From Candidatus Anammoxibacter sp. (GTDB taxonomy: Bacteria > Planctomycetota > Brocadiia > Brocadiales > Anammoxibacteraceae), in the NCBI GenBank assembly GCA_021777055.1, contig JAIQZO010000067.1, forward strand, positions 124,001-188,000: DNA of 64,000 nucleotides. The letters are read 5' to 3'. The position numbers and the translations under genes were made by a program. The notes below the pieces were generated by a model. It was not told where the DNA came from, made no database searches, and saw nothing but the letters and a program-made list of their open reading frames with translations. Below, one piece after another: positions 9,196 through 17,802 of the stretch; position 1 is the first letter of the stretch, and every line of letters starts with the position of its first letter.

Positions 9196-12100
9196 TTACA
9201 TACTGCTCAGCTTTTCTTCTTCAACTTTAGGACTTTCAGTCTTGGTTACCACAAACGATTTGGTTGCGGTTAATCCTTCATTGTCCCTTGCAATGATAGC
9301 GACGGTGTTTATTCCATCTTTCAGGTGGATATTTATAGAGAAATTAATGTCTTTTAGTACTTTTTGGTTTAGTTTCTGATCGTTATTCTTTGTAAAGCTT
9401 TCACCGTTTAGTTTGGCATGACGTTCTATGTGTTTGGATTTATAATAGACCTTTTCATTGTTTACAAATGCATAAATGTTTTTGACTTCTTTGTCATCTG
9501 TTACATTACCTGTTAAAATAAATTTATCCAGATCTGATAAAAGATTTATATTCTGCATGTTTATGTCTATAGCTGGTGGCATGTGCTGCATAATATAGTT
9601 TATCTCTTCTGTTGCTGTTTGATCTTTAAACTCACCTTTTTTAAGGTAGTTCTCTGGTATCCATCCGTAATTATCAGGTGCTAACTCTATGTGGTAGAAG
9701 CCGTTGTTCTTTCCATCAGTTTTTACCAATGTATTGTTGCTCAGTGCAGAGATCTGCTCTGCATCTTCCCACATAACTCCATAAACCGGAGTGTTGTCTT
9801 TAATTGTTGTTAATTTAAACGGTGTTTCTGGTAATATGGGTTTAATCTGATCTTTTTCAAGCTTGAAGGTTTGGTTGCTTAAGATGAAAGATCCGAAGGT
9901 GGATTCTCTTATTATAATATCCATATTAAATTCGTCAGAAGGTAGATTTTCTTTTACCTTGAACTCCATATTAACTGTTTTTGTTTCACCTGCTTCTAAC
10001 GTTCCAATATCTTCTATCCCTTTTCTTACAAAAGCAGCGTCGTCACTAATATTTTTTAATGCAACCGATGTCTTTTCTGATATACCCTCTCCTATGTTTT
10101 TTATAATAAGGCAGAGGCTTATATCTTCATTTTCCTGAATCCGCCCATCGTTATTACCTGTTTTTCCATTAAGGCCCTTGTCTGCAATGCTGAATGAATA
10201 TGCGAACACTGGTTTCTTCATGGAATTTATGTGTATGGTGTTTTTTATGTCATCTGGCGCGTATCCATTCATTTCATGGAACTTGATGGCCATTTTGTCT
10301 TCTCTATTAATTGCACTCTTAGGTATTTCTATTGTTTTTGTATAGCTCTTTGTCTCTCCATTACCGATCTTGCCAAAAAAGAATTCAAGGTTATTAAAAT
10401 ACATATTTTCTGACTCTGTAATTCCCCTGGTCTGATACATTGTTCCAGTGCCGTTATTGGAAATACTAATAGTAATATTTAACTTTTCTCCTGCATTTAC
10501 GGTTTTTATTGTACTTTTCTTGGCTTCGGTAGTTTTGTCCGTATCTAATTTAAATGATACGGCTACTAATGGTTTCGGTATTCCTGCGTGTTGTCCGCTT
10601 GACCAATCGATACCTATATCTTTAAGCGCTGCCAGGATTTTGCTCTGCTCTGCCTCTTCAACCTCTTTTAAAATGGGATCTATTGACTTTAGTATGGCGT
10701 TTCGCTCAGACATTTCTGTATTCTTTATAAACATTTTTGCGAATTGTACTAATGTGTCTTTTGAAAGATCGCCTGCTTTATATGGGTCCTCTTCGGAAAA
10801 TTCTGGATCTTCTTTCTCTTCATCATCACTCTTTTCTTCAATTTCCAGAAGATATTTTATCTCCCTTACTGGTCCGTTACTGTTGTCCGTAACATTTTTT
10901 GACCCTTTAGTATTTTCATGATCTAGCAGGTCTTCTTCTCTAATATATGTGTGTTCTTTATATAGGTCTATATTATCTTCTGTTATTATAGCCGGGGTAA
11001 AGAATATATCTGGTGTAATTCCTTTTGTGTTTACTTCGTTAAATAGGGGGGTTAAATATTTTGCCATTGTGAGTTTCAAGGCTGCTCCATCAATAAGGTC
11101 AATGAGCTGTTGAACAGAACCTTTACCAAAACTCCTGTTGCCAATGACAATTCCTCTATTATTTTCTTTTAATGCACCAACAACAATTTCGGCACCTGAT
11201 GCGCTGCTGGAGTTAATTAGCAGCACTATGGGGAAGTCTAGCTCGTCTAACTCGGATCTTTTTGCTTTTTGTATATCTTTGTTTCTTCCTCCAGGGCCAA
11301 CGGTGACGACTATGTTGCCTGAGTCTATAAATTGGTCTGTAACTTTAATCGCCTGGTCAAGTAATCCACCGGAATTGTTTCGAAGATCGATAATCATTCC
11401 TTTAATTTTACTGTTATCTTTTCTCAAATTCTTGATATGCTCATTTAAGGCTTCTGAGGTGTCGTTCTGGAAGTTCCTGATCTTTATGTAACCGATTCCG
11501 TCTTCAAGTACTTTATCTGTTACAGTAGGTATCTTTATTATTTTACGCTGAATTGATAACTCTAACTGTGTTGCTGATTTGTATTTTTTTACTGCAATAG
11601 TAACGTATGTATCAGGGTCACCCCTAAGTTTTCCAACAGATTCGGACAAGGTCATATTAACAGTTGATTCATCATCGATTTCTATTATTTGGTCACCAGC
11701 TTTTAAACCGGCCTTCTCCGCGGGAGTTCCTTCGATTGGAGAAATGACAGTGAGAATTCCTTCTCTAATGCCAACAACCATACCCAGCCCGCCAAATTTC
11801 CCAGTTGTTCCAATCTTAAACTCGTCAAAATCTTTAGGAGGTAAAACAACGGTATGTGGGTCAAGTTTGGTAAGCATACCGTTTAAACCCTCATACATTA
11901 TATCATCCGCTTTTATCTTTTCGCTTTGCTTGTTTTCAGATATAAAAGTAAAAGCTTTTTTTAACGCATGACTAGTCTGTTTTAAAGTCTGGATATCTTT
12001 CATCTCCAGGCTAATTGATTTGTCATCAACGTTTATAGTAGTGATATCCGATTTTTCGTCAAAATTGACAAGTAGTTCCGGAATAGCCTTTTCAAGTCTT

Positions 12101-12342
12101 TTTAAGGCATTCGTCACCATCTCTTTTGGGTTGATTTTGTCAGGGTAAACATAAAGTTTTTCAACATAAGAGCATACTATATCAGTTAATCGAAAAGAGG
12201 AGCTATCCTTATCCCCGGAATAGAGCCTTGTGAATATATTACAGTTGCCTTTTTGATTTGTAGTTACTATAACAATTAAAGTAAGTGTTAATAATAGAGA
12301 CGTAAAACGTAAGAAATAATGCATGTATGTTTTTTTTGTCAT
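9196..12342 (-). CDS. Exported S41-family (C-terminal processing) serine protease with long C-terminal extension
   Basis: 1048 residues. A signal anchor covers about residues 10-30. The S41 N-terminal region is followed by a PDZ domain around 175-255 (GLGMVVGIREG, AGLKAGDQIIEID) and the S41 catalytic domain. Its nucleophile lies in SSSASGAE (near 380) and the lysine in SFGKGSVQ (near 406), a Ser/Lys dyad as in CtpA/Prc. Usual family members end near residue 450; this one continues ~550 residues through an acidic linker, two CARDB/Ig-like beta domains, an SH3-like segment (PVYGVMWEDAE...YGWIPENYL) and a final Ig-like domain. The extension may target cell envelope substrates. It stands alone, divergent from the gene at 12969. 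Confidence 0.92.
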   Translation of the reverse strand: MTKKTYMHYFLRFTSLLLTLTLIVIVTTNQKGNCNIFTRLYSGDKDSSSFRLTDIVCSYVEKLYVYPDKINPKEMVTNALKRLEKAIPELLVNFDEKSDITTINVDDKSISLEMKDIQTLKQTSHALKKAFTFISENKQSEKIKADDIMYEGLNGMLTKLDPHTVVLPPKDFDEFKIGTTGKFGGLGMVVGIREGILTVISPIEGTPAEKAGLKAGDQIIEIDDESTVNMTLSESVGKLRGDPDTYVTIAVKKYKSATQLELSIQRKIIKIPTVTDKVLEDGIGYIKIRNFQNDTSEALNEHIKNLRKDNSKIKGMIIDLRNNSGGLLDQAIKVTDQFIDSGNIVVTVGPGGRNKDIQKAKRSELDELDFPIVLLINSSSASGAEIVVGALKENNRGIVIGNRSFGKGSVQQLIDLIDGAALKLTMAKYLTPLFNEVNTKGITPDIFFTPAIITEDNIDLYKEHTYIREEDLLDHENTKGSKNVTDNSNGPVREIKYLLEIEEKSDDEEKEDPEFSEEDPYKAGDLSKDTLVQFAKMFIKNTEMSERNAILKSIDPILKEVEEAEQSKILAALKDIGIDWSSGQHAGIPKPLVAVSFKLDTDKTTEAKKSTIKTVNAGEKLNITISISNNGTGTMYQTRGITESENMYFNNLEFFFGKIGNGETKSYTKTIEIPKSAINREDKMAIKFHEMNGYAPDDIKNTIHINSMKKPVFAYSFSIADKGLNGKTGNNDGRIQENEDISLCLIIKNIGEGISEKTSVALKNISDDAAFVRKGIEDIGTLEAGETKTVNMEFKVKENLPSDEFNMDIIIRESTFGSFILSNQTFKLEKDQIKPILPETPFKLTTIKDNTPVYGVMWEDAEQISALSNNTLVKTDGKNNGFYHIELAPDNYGWIPENYLKKGEFKDQTATEEINYIMQHMPPAIDINMQNINLLSDLDKFILTGNVTDDKEVKNIYAFVNNEKVYYKSKHIERHAKLNGESFTKNNDQKLNQKVLKDINFSINIHLKDGINTVAIIARDNEGLTATKSFVVTKTESPKVEEEKLSSM

Positions 12343-12968
12343 AATAATTTGCCTTTTAATCTTGCACGTACTACAATTAGATATATATATAGAATGAGGG
12401 ATAAGATGTGTAAAAAAAAGAATGGAAATATTTGTTTCTTTGTAATATTATGTTAAATAATATTTAATTACATTTGTTTGTTTTATTCTAAATAAAGCGA
12501 ACAGTTTATGTATAATATCTATAATTTGTTTAAATTTCAAGATTGTTTCTCCGCGTATTTTTAATTAGAGAATTCAAAGTCTTGGTAATGTTTGGGTGGA
12601 ACTGATTTATTTTAGAAATAAATACTAAATGTTCTGCTAGAAAATTAAACGCTAGTAAATTTAAAATAAAATATTAACATTATAACCCATATAGCTTTAA
12701 TAATTATGTTTTTAAAAAATATTTGACATGTTTGATTTAATGTAGTATATTCGAATGGCTTTAAGACATGTTTTTTATGCGTTATGTTTATATCGGAGTT
12801 TTTATTATTTTGTTTATAAACTTGGTGCAGTTTTAAAGCTTTAGGAAAGGAGGTGCTTGGCAAGCAATTAGTTTTTATAAGCAAGTAAAGTTTTTGTTTT
12901 TTAGTTTTAGCTTTATTTTGTTTTTTAATATATTTAGTATTTTTTTTTTATGGAGGAATTAAAGAGAC
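12343..12968. other. Long divergent intergenic region with T-rich leader
   Basis: 626 bases between divergent genes. It holds the promoter at 12723-12751 and a ~210-base, T-rich 5' leader for the gene at 12969. A leftward 79-codon frame here (12645-12884) overlaps the promoter, has no recognisable features and is not called. Confidence 0.6.
12723..12751 (+). promoter_or_regulatory. Sigma-70-type promoter for the CADD-like gene
   Basis: TTGACA at 12723-12728, a 17-base spacer and TATATT at 12746-12751: a near-consensus promoter pointing toward 12969. It would give an untranslated leader of about 210 bases. Confidence 0.65.
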
Positions 12969-13679
12969 ATGGCTCAATCAGCAAACGCATTCTTTGATCA
13001 GTTGGAAAAGGATTGTTTAAATCATCCTGCTTTAACACATTCATACTTGGATAAGTTAAATAAAGGTAAAGCCGATCGTGGCGCAATTAAAATTTTGGCA
13101 GAGCAGTACTATCTGTTTTCAAAACATTTTTCAAGATATTTAGCAGCTGCAGTTGCTTCATGCCCTAATGAAGCCGCAAGAGCTCCTTTAATTAAGAATT
13201 TGTTTGAAGAGTATGGTGGCAGATCTGAAGAAAATAAAGGGATGGATGCTGAATTAACACACCCAGCTATTTTCCGTATGTTTTTAAAAGCTTCTGGTGT
13301 TGATACATCACCTGCTGGTTTAGATGCAATTAAGGCTCTTCCAGAAACTAAACTTTTTGTGGAGAAATATCTAAACCTGGGACAGTTACATTATGTTGCA
13401 GCGCTTGGAGCTCTAGGGCCTGGAACTGAGTATATTGTTCCTTCAATGTATACTCCTATTCGTGAAGGCTGCAGAAAAGCTGGTTTTTCAGAAGACGATG
13501 TTTTGTTTTTCTCTGCACACATTGAACTTGATGTTGAGCATGGTGCAAACATAAGAACTTCTTTAATGCCATTTGCTGCTTCAGAAGAAAATCAAGCTCT
13601 TATGAGAGAAGGTGCTTTGGACGTTCTTGATGCAAGGGTTGTTTTATGGAATGGTCTTGAAAGAGCAAGCGGTTTATAA
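12969..13679 (+). CDS. CADD/PqqC/TenA-like iron-containing oxygenase-fold protein
   Basis: 236 residues, all-helical, full length. The sequence LEKDCLNHPALTHSYLDKL at the start, EQYYLFSKHFSRYLAA, a LFEEYGG...HPAIF segment and the C-terminal HIELDVEHG supply the Glu/His ligand pattern of the CADD-like branch of the TENA/PqqC superfamily. Members bind iron; the Chlamydia protein takes part in para-aminobenzoate formation, while PqqC acts in PQQ synthesis. The actual reaction here cannot be read from sequence. GGAGG precedes the start. Codon choice and the strong promoter suggest high expression. It is followed by its own terminator, then the FMN protein. Confidence 0.8.
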   Translation: MAQSANAFFDQLEKDCLNHPALTHSYLDKLNKGKADRGAIKILAEQYYLFSKHFSRYLAAAVASCPNEAARAPLIKNLFEEYGGRSEENKGMDAELTHPAIFRMFLKASGVDTSPAGLDAIKALPETKLFVEKYLNLGQLHYVAALGALGPGTEYIVPSMYTPIREGCRKAGFSEDDVLFFSAHIELDVEHGANIRTSLMPFAASEENQALMREGALDVLDARVVLWNGLERASGL

Positions 13680-13700
13680 TTAACGTTTGATTTTTATGTG

Positions 13701-13755
13701 AAATGGAGTATTGTCTCTGGGGGGAAGATCCACCAGGGCAATGCTCCATTTTTTA
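13701..13755 (+). terminator. Rho-independent terminator
   Basis: AAATGGAG(T)ATTG pairs with CAATGCTCCATTTTTT about 30 bases later, giving a stem that ends in a T-run. It separates the CADD-like gene from the FMN glutamate-synthase-like gene, or acts as an attenuator if they are cotranscribed. Confidence 0.75.
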
Positions 13756-13798
13756 ATATGTAATATGTATTGTTAAGTAAACTAAGGAGATTTTAACA

Positions 13799-15379
13799 AT
13801 GGGAAGTTTGTTAATTCCAAATAAAACAGCCGTAAACAAAACAAAAACTAGAACTGGCGAATCTGTTGTGCCTTCAAGTGGAATGTGTGTTACCTGTCTT
13901 GACGGGTGCCCAGGGTTTTGTGAGATAGGAAAGTCAGCTTATAGGGGCCCAGAAGTTATTTATCCTGAGCCATTTGGTAAGGTTACTTCAGGTGGTGAAA
14001 AAGAATATCCAGTTGATTTTACGCATTTTAATATCACCGGATCAATTACTGGTCACCACCAGGTAGAATATGATTTATTTACTAACGTAAACTTAGAAAC
14101 AAGCATGGGTCGTGATGGTGGTCTTAAGTTGAAACTTCCTATTATTTGTACAGGTTTAGGTTCAACTAAGATTGCTGCAAATCATTTTGGTGCATTAGGT
14201 TCTGGTGCTGCTATTTCTGGTACTGGTGTTGTTATTGGTGAAAACGTTGCTGGTATGGATGATGAATCTACTATCACTAATGGGAAAATTACCGATAGCC
14301 CTGACCTTGTTAGAAGATTTAAATCATTTAAAGATAACCAGAAAGACGGTTATGGTTTCATCGCTATTCAGGCTAACCAGGAAGACTGGCGTCTGGGTGT
14401 ATTGGAATATAGCATGGAAAAACTGGGTGCCGATGCTGTTGAGTTGAAATGGGGGCAAGGTGCAAAAAATATTGGTGGTGAAGTTAAACTGACAAGCCTT
14501 GAAAAAGCTCAGAAAATGAAGGGCCGTGGCTATGTAGTTATTCCTGATCCAGATGATCCAATCGCACAGGAAGCATTCAAGAATGGTACTATTGAAGGTT
14601 TTGAAAGACACACTAGAATTGGTGCTATTTCAGACTACTTACCAAGAGCAGTTGATGGTTTCATAAATGATGTTGAGCATTTAAGAGGTGCAGGTGCAAA
14701 ATATGTCTTCTTAAAGACTGGTTCTTATCGTCCGTCAGACTTGGCAAGGGCAATTAAATTTGCATCATTGTCAAGAATAGACGTGCTTACAATAGACGGT
14801 TCTGGTGGTGGTACTGGTATGAGTCCTTGGCGTATGATGTGTGAGTGGGGTATTCCTACTGTATACATAGCTGCTATGACTTACAATATGTGCAAACGTC
14901 TTGCTGATAGAGGCGAATATGTACCTGATATTATATTAGCTGGTGGTTTGGCTTTTGAGGATCATATTTACAAAGCATTTGCTTTATTATCACCATTCAT
15001 TAAAGCTGTTGGTATGTCTCGTTCTACTATTTGTGCTGCTATGGTTGGTAACACAATTGGAAAATCTATCGAAGAAGGTAAGACAGTTAAGCCAGCGGGT
15101 GAATTTGGTAATAATGTTGATGAGATATTCTACTACTCAAATAAGGTAAAGAGTGAATTTGGAAATGCTATTCCAAATGGTGCTCTTGGTATTTACTCAT
15201 ACTACCAGAGAATGGGTACTGGATTGAGACAGATCATGGCTGGTTCTAGAAGACAGAACCTTGCTGATCTTACAAGGGATGACATCTTTAGTTTAACTAG
15301 AGAGTGTGAAGATGTAACAGGTATTTCATACATAATGGATTATGATAGAGAGAAAGCTGAAAGAATTTTAGATGCATAA
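13799..15379 (+). CDS. FMN-binding glutamate-synthase-like protein
   Basis: 526 residues related to the FMN/synthase domain of glutamate synthase (GltB central region). The TIM-barrel core includes VELKWGQGAKNIGG, a phosphate-binding DGSGGGTGMSP and AGGLAFEDHIYKA. The amidotransferase domain is absent, as in stand-alone archaeal-type GltS proteins. An N-terminal motif C30-x2-C33-x3-C37-x3-C41 (CVTCLDGCPGFC) could hold an Fe-S cluster. The usual GltB 3Fe-4S cysteine motif is not seen, so it may not make glutamate. AAGGAG precedes the ATG. The codon pattern matches the gene before it (GGT, GCT, GTT rich), suggesting strong expression of both. Confidence 0.85.
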   Translation: MGSLLIPNKTAVNKTKTRTGESVVPSSGMCVTCLDGCPGFCEIGKSAYRGPEVIYPEPFGKVTSGGEKEYPVDFTHFNITGSITGHHQVEYDLFTNVNLETSMGRDGGLKLKLPIICTGLGSTKIAANHFGALGSGAAISGTGVVIGENVAGMDDESTITNGKITDSPDLVRRFKSFKDNQKDGYGFIAIQANQEDWRLGVLEYSMEKLGADAVELKWGQGAKNIGGEVKLTSLEKAQKMKGRGYVVIPDPDDPIAQEAFKNGTIEGFERHTRIGAISDYLPRAVDGFINDVEHLRGAGAKYVFLKTGSYRPSDLARAIKFASLSRIDVLTIDGSGGGTGMSPWRMMCEWGIPTVYIAAMTYNMCKRLADRGEYVPDIILAGGLAFEDHIYKAFALLSPFIKAVGMSRSTICAAMVGNTIGKSIEEGKTVKPAGEFGNNVDEIFYYSNKVKSEFGNAIPNGALGIYSYYQRMGTGLRQIMAGSRRQNLADLTRDDIFSLTRECEDVTGISYIMDYDREKAERILDA

Positions 15380-15418
15380 ACTTTAGAAAATTAAAGTTTA
15401 GTTTGTTATGTTATATAA

Positions 15419-15467
15419 GCGCAATATTGGTTAAGGAGACTTATACTAATATTGCGCTTTTTTTTTG
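15419..15467 (+). terminator. Rho-independent terminator
   Basis: GCGCAATATTGG pairs with CTAATATTGCGC followed by a nine-T run, directly after the FMN protein gene. Confidence 0.9.
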
Positions 15468-15498
15468 TTTTAAAAAACAAAAATGTTTTAAAATGTTG

Positions 15499-15527
15499 TT
15501 GACTTTGACTTTAAGTCATGTTAATAT
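15499..15527 (+). promoter_or_regulatory. Promoter with palindromic operator-like spacer, upstream of the HU/IHF gene
   Basis: TTGACT (15499-15504), 17-base spacer, TAATAT (15522-15527). The spacer carries a perfect inverted repeat TGACT-TTA-AGTCA at 15507-15519, positioned so that a bound protein would block RNA polymerase. Confidence 0.55.
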
Positions 15528-15613
15528 GATTTTTCATTTCAAAACCTTTCTGCCTAAATGACTTTTTATTATCAACTTAAATTTGATTAACCATAAAAAA
15601 AAGAGAAAAATTA

Positions 15614-15910
15614 ATGCAGACAACAACAAAGAGAGACCTGTGTGAGAAAATAGCCCGGCGGACCGATAATACGCATATTATCGTTAAAGAGATAATACAA
15701 ATGTTTCTAGATGAAATCATAGGTGAGCTTACAGATGGGAAAAGAATTGAGCTTAGGGATTTTGGTGTATTTGAGATAAGAAAAAGGGCTGCACGAAAAG
15801 CAAGAAATCCACGAACCGGTGAAGTTGCACATGTACCGGAAAAGAGCGTTGTGGTATTTAAAGTTGGTAAACTAATGAAAGAGAAGGTTTGCAATTCTAC
15901 ATCGGTCTAG
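15614..15910 (+). CDS. HU/IHF-family DNA-binding protein
   Basis: 98 residues, full length. The N-terminal helices (TKRDLCEKIARRTDNTH) and the beta-arm region ELRDFGVFEIRKRAARKARN...PRTGE match HU/IHF; ARNPRTGE is the DNA-intercalating arm and its proline is present. It bends DNA and compacts the nucleoid. The start at 15614 lacks a strong ribosome binding site but gives the canonical N-terminus. It has its own promoter and terminator, so it is monocistronic. Confidence 0.95.
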   Translation: MQTTTKRDLCEKIARRTDNTHIIVKEIIQMFLDEIIGELTDGKRIELRDFGVFEIRKRAARKARNPRTGEVAHVPEKSVVVFKVGKLMKEKVCNSTSV

Positions 15911-16046
15911 GGTTGTATAGAATTATTCTTTTATATTTAAATGTTTCCTTCAGCTTTTCTCTTATATAGATTCAGATATGCCTTTACGTTTATAGAACAA
16001 GGTGTGAATAAAGTAATAATTATCTCATCAGTTTTAGATTTTCAAT

Positions 16047-16128
16047 TAAAGTCCAGTTAAGGGCGGCAGAAATATAATCTCTTTGTCTAATCCTTGAGTT
16101 AATCTGCTGTGCTTAACTGGACTTTATT
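16047..16128. terminator. Long stem-loop between convergent genes
   Basis: AAAGTCCAGTTAAG (16048-16061) pairs with CTTAACTGGACTTT (16112-16125), with further imperfect pairing inside (GGCGGCAGA against TCTGCTGTGC). It separates the HU/IHF gene from the leftward radical SAM gene; probably a bidirectional terminator. Confidence 0.65.
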
Positions 16129-16142
16129 AGTTAACGTTAATA

Positions 16143-17636
16143 TTAATCAAAAAAACGGTTTATTTCTACTGCTTTTTCCATATCCCTCTCATATAATTGA
16201 CGCTCGGTTAAGTCCTTATTTAAAAGGCTGTTCTTTATTCTGTAATACGGCCTCAGAAAATATTTTCTAGCATAATATGCCATTGGATAGTTCTTTATAA
16301 ATGAGGGGGTTGTGCATATATAACTAGCGTACTTTTTATTATACTTCCAACGTAGGAACTGTAGCTCATCTGGGGAGAGGTTGTTAGTTTTTATGTTGGC
16401 CCAGAAACAGTTATATTTGCTAAAATCATCAAGGTTTGTCACTAATCCCATTTTCACCATTTCTTCACGCATACCTGTTTTAGGGTATGGGGTAAGTATT
16501 TGGTCTGCAAAGAAGTCAATATTCTGTTGGACGAAAAAGTCATAGTTTTCGGCAATACTTTCCTCCTTATCATCAGGATGTCCGATTATCATTCCTCCAA
16601 CAATCATAATATTGTATTCCTGCAGTTTCCTAATGGCAGATTTTGTTTTTTCTAGAATATCCCCTTTTTGCATCCTTTTTAAATTCTCTTTAGATACATT
16701 TTCAATACCAAGAAATACGATTCTAACTCCAGCTTTTGCCATCTTTTCTACCACTGTATTAGATGATGCTATGCCTGCTGAGCTTGCCTGAATAATGTAA
16801 CGTATGTCATTGTGCCCTGCTGCACAGATTGCGTCACAAAGCGCTTCAAATCGTTTTAAATCTAATGTGAAATTGTCGTCTGATATTATTATAAAGTTTG
16901 CACCCTGTTTCTTTGCGTTTCCTATATCTTCTACTACACGTTCTATACGGTACTTCCTAAAAGTTTTACCATACATTTTTCTTATACTGCAAAAGTTGCA
17001 AGGCATGACGCATCCTCTGGACGTTTCAATTAGGTCTAATGTAAACCCATAGTATTTGTATCCTTTCCAGATTCTCTTTGATCTTGCAGGAAGTGCTATT
17101 GTATCAAGATCCTCTATAGGTCTGTCAGCGTTATGTATAAACGTGCCATTATGCTTAAATGAAAGCCCCTTGACGCTCTCTTTGTCCCTTTTATTTTCAA
17201 TTGCTTCCAATAATTCATTAAAACTTAAGTCACCTTCTCCTCTTATCAAGAAATCAAAAGGAAAATTTAGAGTAAGATTGTTACTGTTGACCTCTTTGGC
17301 TTTCTCTCCAAGCTCTTGGTACATAACTGTTGCGTGGTAACCTCCTAGAACAGTCTTTATGGATGAGTTTTCCTTTTTAATAATTTCTGCTACCTTTTTT
17401 GCTGTGGCATACTGAAAACTCATAGCACCTAAACCTATGACGTCAGGTTTATATTGTTCTAGTAATTCTGTTATCGTACTTCTTAAAGTGTCCCTGCGTA
17501 ATATGAGATCAGCAATGTAAACATTATGGTCTTTAATGTTACCTGCGATAGAAGACATTGCAAGGCTTGGCGGTTTCCATCTCTTAGGACTAAAGTGCGG
17601 TGCGCAATCTGGCATTGATAATAATAGGATGTTCAT
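16143..17636 (-). CDS. B12-binding-domain radical SAM protein (paralogue 2 of a tandem pair)
   Basis: The ATG at 17636 is preferred over an upstream TTG at 17687 because it matches the paralogue's start (MNILLLSMPD against MRIVLISMPD). The ~130-residue N-terminal domain has the Rossmann-like cobalamin-binding fold of the BchE-type family. The radical SAM domain follows with the cluster motif CVMPCNFC near residue 210 and GYHATVMYQE, IRGEGD and IIGHPDDKEES segments. Such enzymes methylate or rearrange unreactive carbon or phosphorus centres; lipid, hopanoid and pigment substrates are known in the family. It lies 166 bases after the paralogue on the same strand. Substrate unknown. Confidence 0.88.
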   Translation of the reverse strand: MNILLLSMPDCAPHFSPKRWKPPSLAMSSIAGNIKDHNVYIADLILRRDTLRSTITELLEQYKPDVIGLGAMSFQYATAKKVAEIIKKENSSIKTVLGGYHATVMYQELGEKAKEVNSNNLTLNFPFDFLIRGEGDLSFNELLEAIENKRDKESVKGLSFKHNGTFIHNADRPIEDLDTIALPARSKRIWKGYKYYGFTLDLIETSRGCVMPCNFCSIRKMYGKTFRKYRIERVVEDIGNAKKQGANFIIISDDNFTLDLKRFEALCDAICAAGHNDIRYIIQASSAGIASSNTVVEKMAKAGVRIVFLGIENVSKENLKRMQKGDILEKTKSAIRKLQEYNIMIVGGMIIGHPDDKEESIAENYDFFVQQNIDFFADQILTPYPKTGMREEMVKMGLVTNLDDFSKYNCFWANIKTNNLSPDELQFLRWKYNKKYASYICTTPSFIKNYPMAYYARKYFLRPYYRIKNSLLNKDLTERQLYERDMEKAVEINRFFD

Positions 17637-17802
17637 TAATTGTATTTTTGTATTAAAACTTGCAAAATCTTTCAATCTGTTTCGCAAACTTCTTATTAAA
17701 AAAATTAGTATGCATTAGACCTGAAATATACTTCTTGATTACTTTGGGTATTACTCAGTTTAGAAATGTTTAAATATTGATTCTTTCATTCGCAAAAAAT
17801 AT

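Noticed and set aside
10448..10921. Plus-strand 157-codon frame opposite the S41 protease
   Set aside because: It is antisense to clear coding sequence with strong domain matches and has no features of its own.
12645..12884. Leftward 79-codon frame in the divergent spacer
   Set aside because: It covers the promoter of the CADD-like gene, is low-complexity and has no recognisable features.
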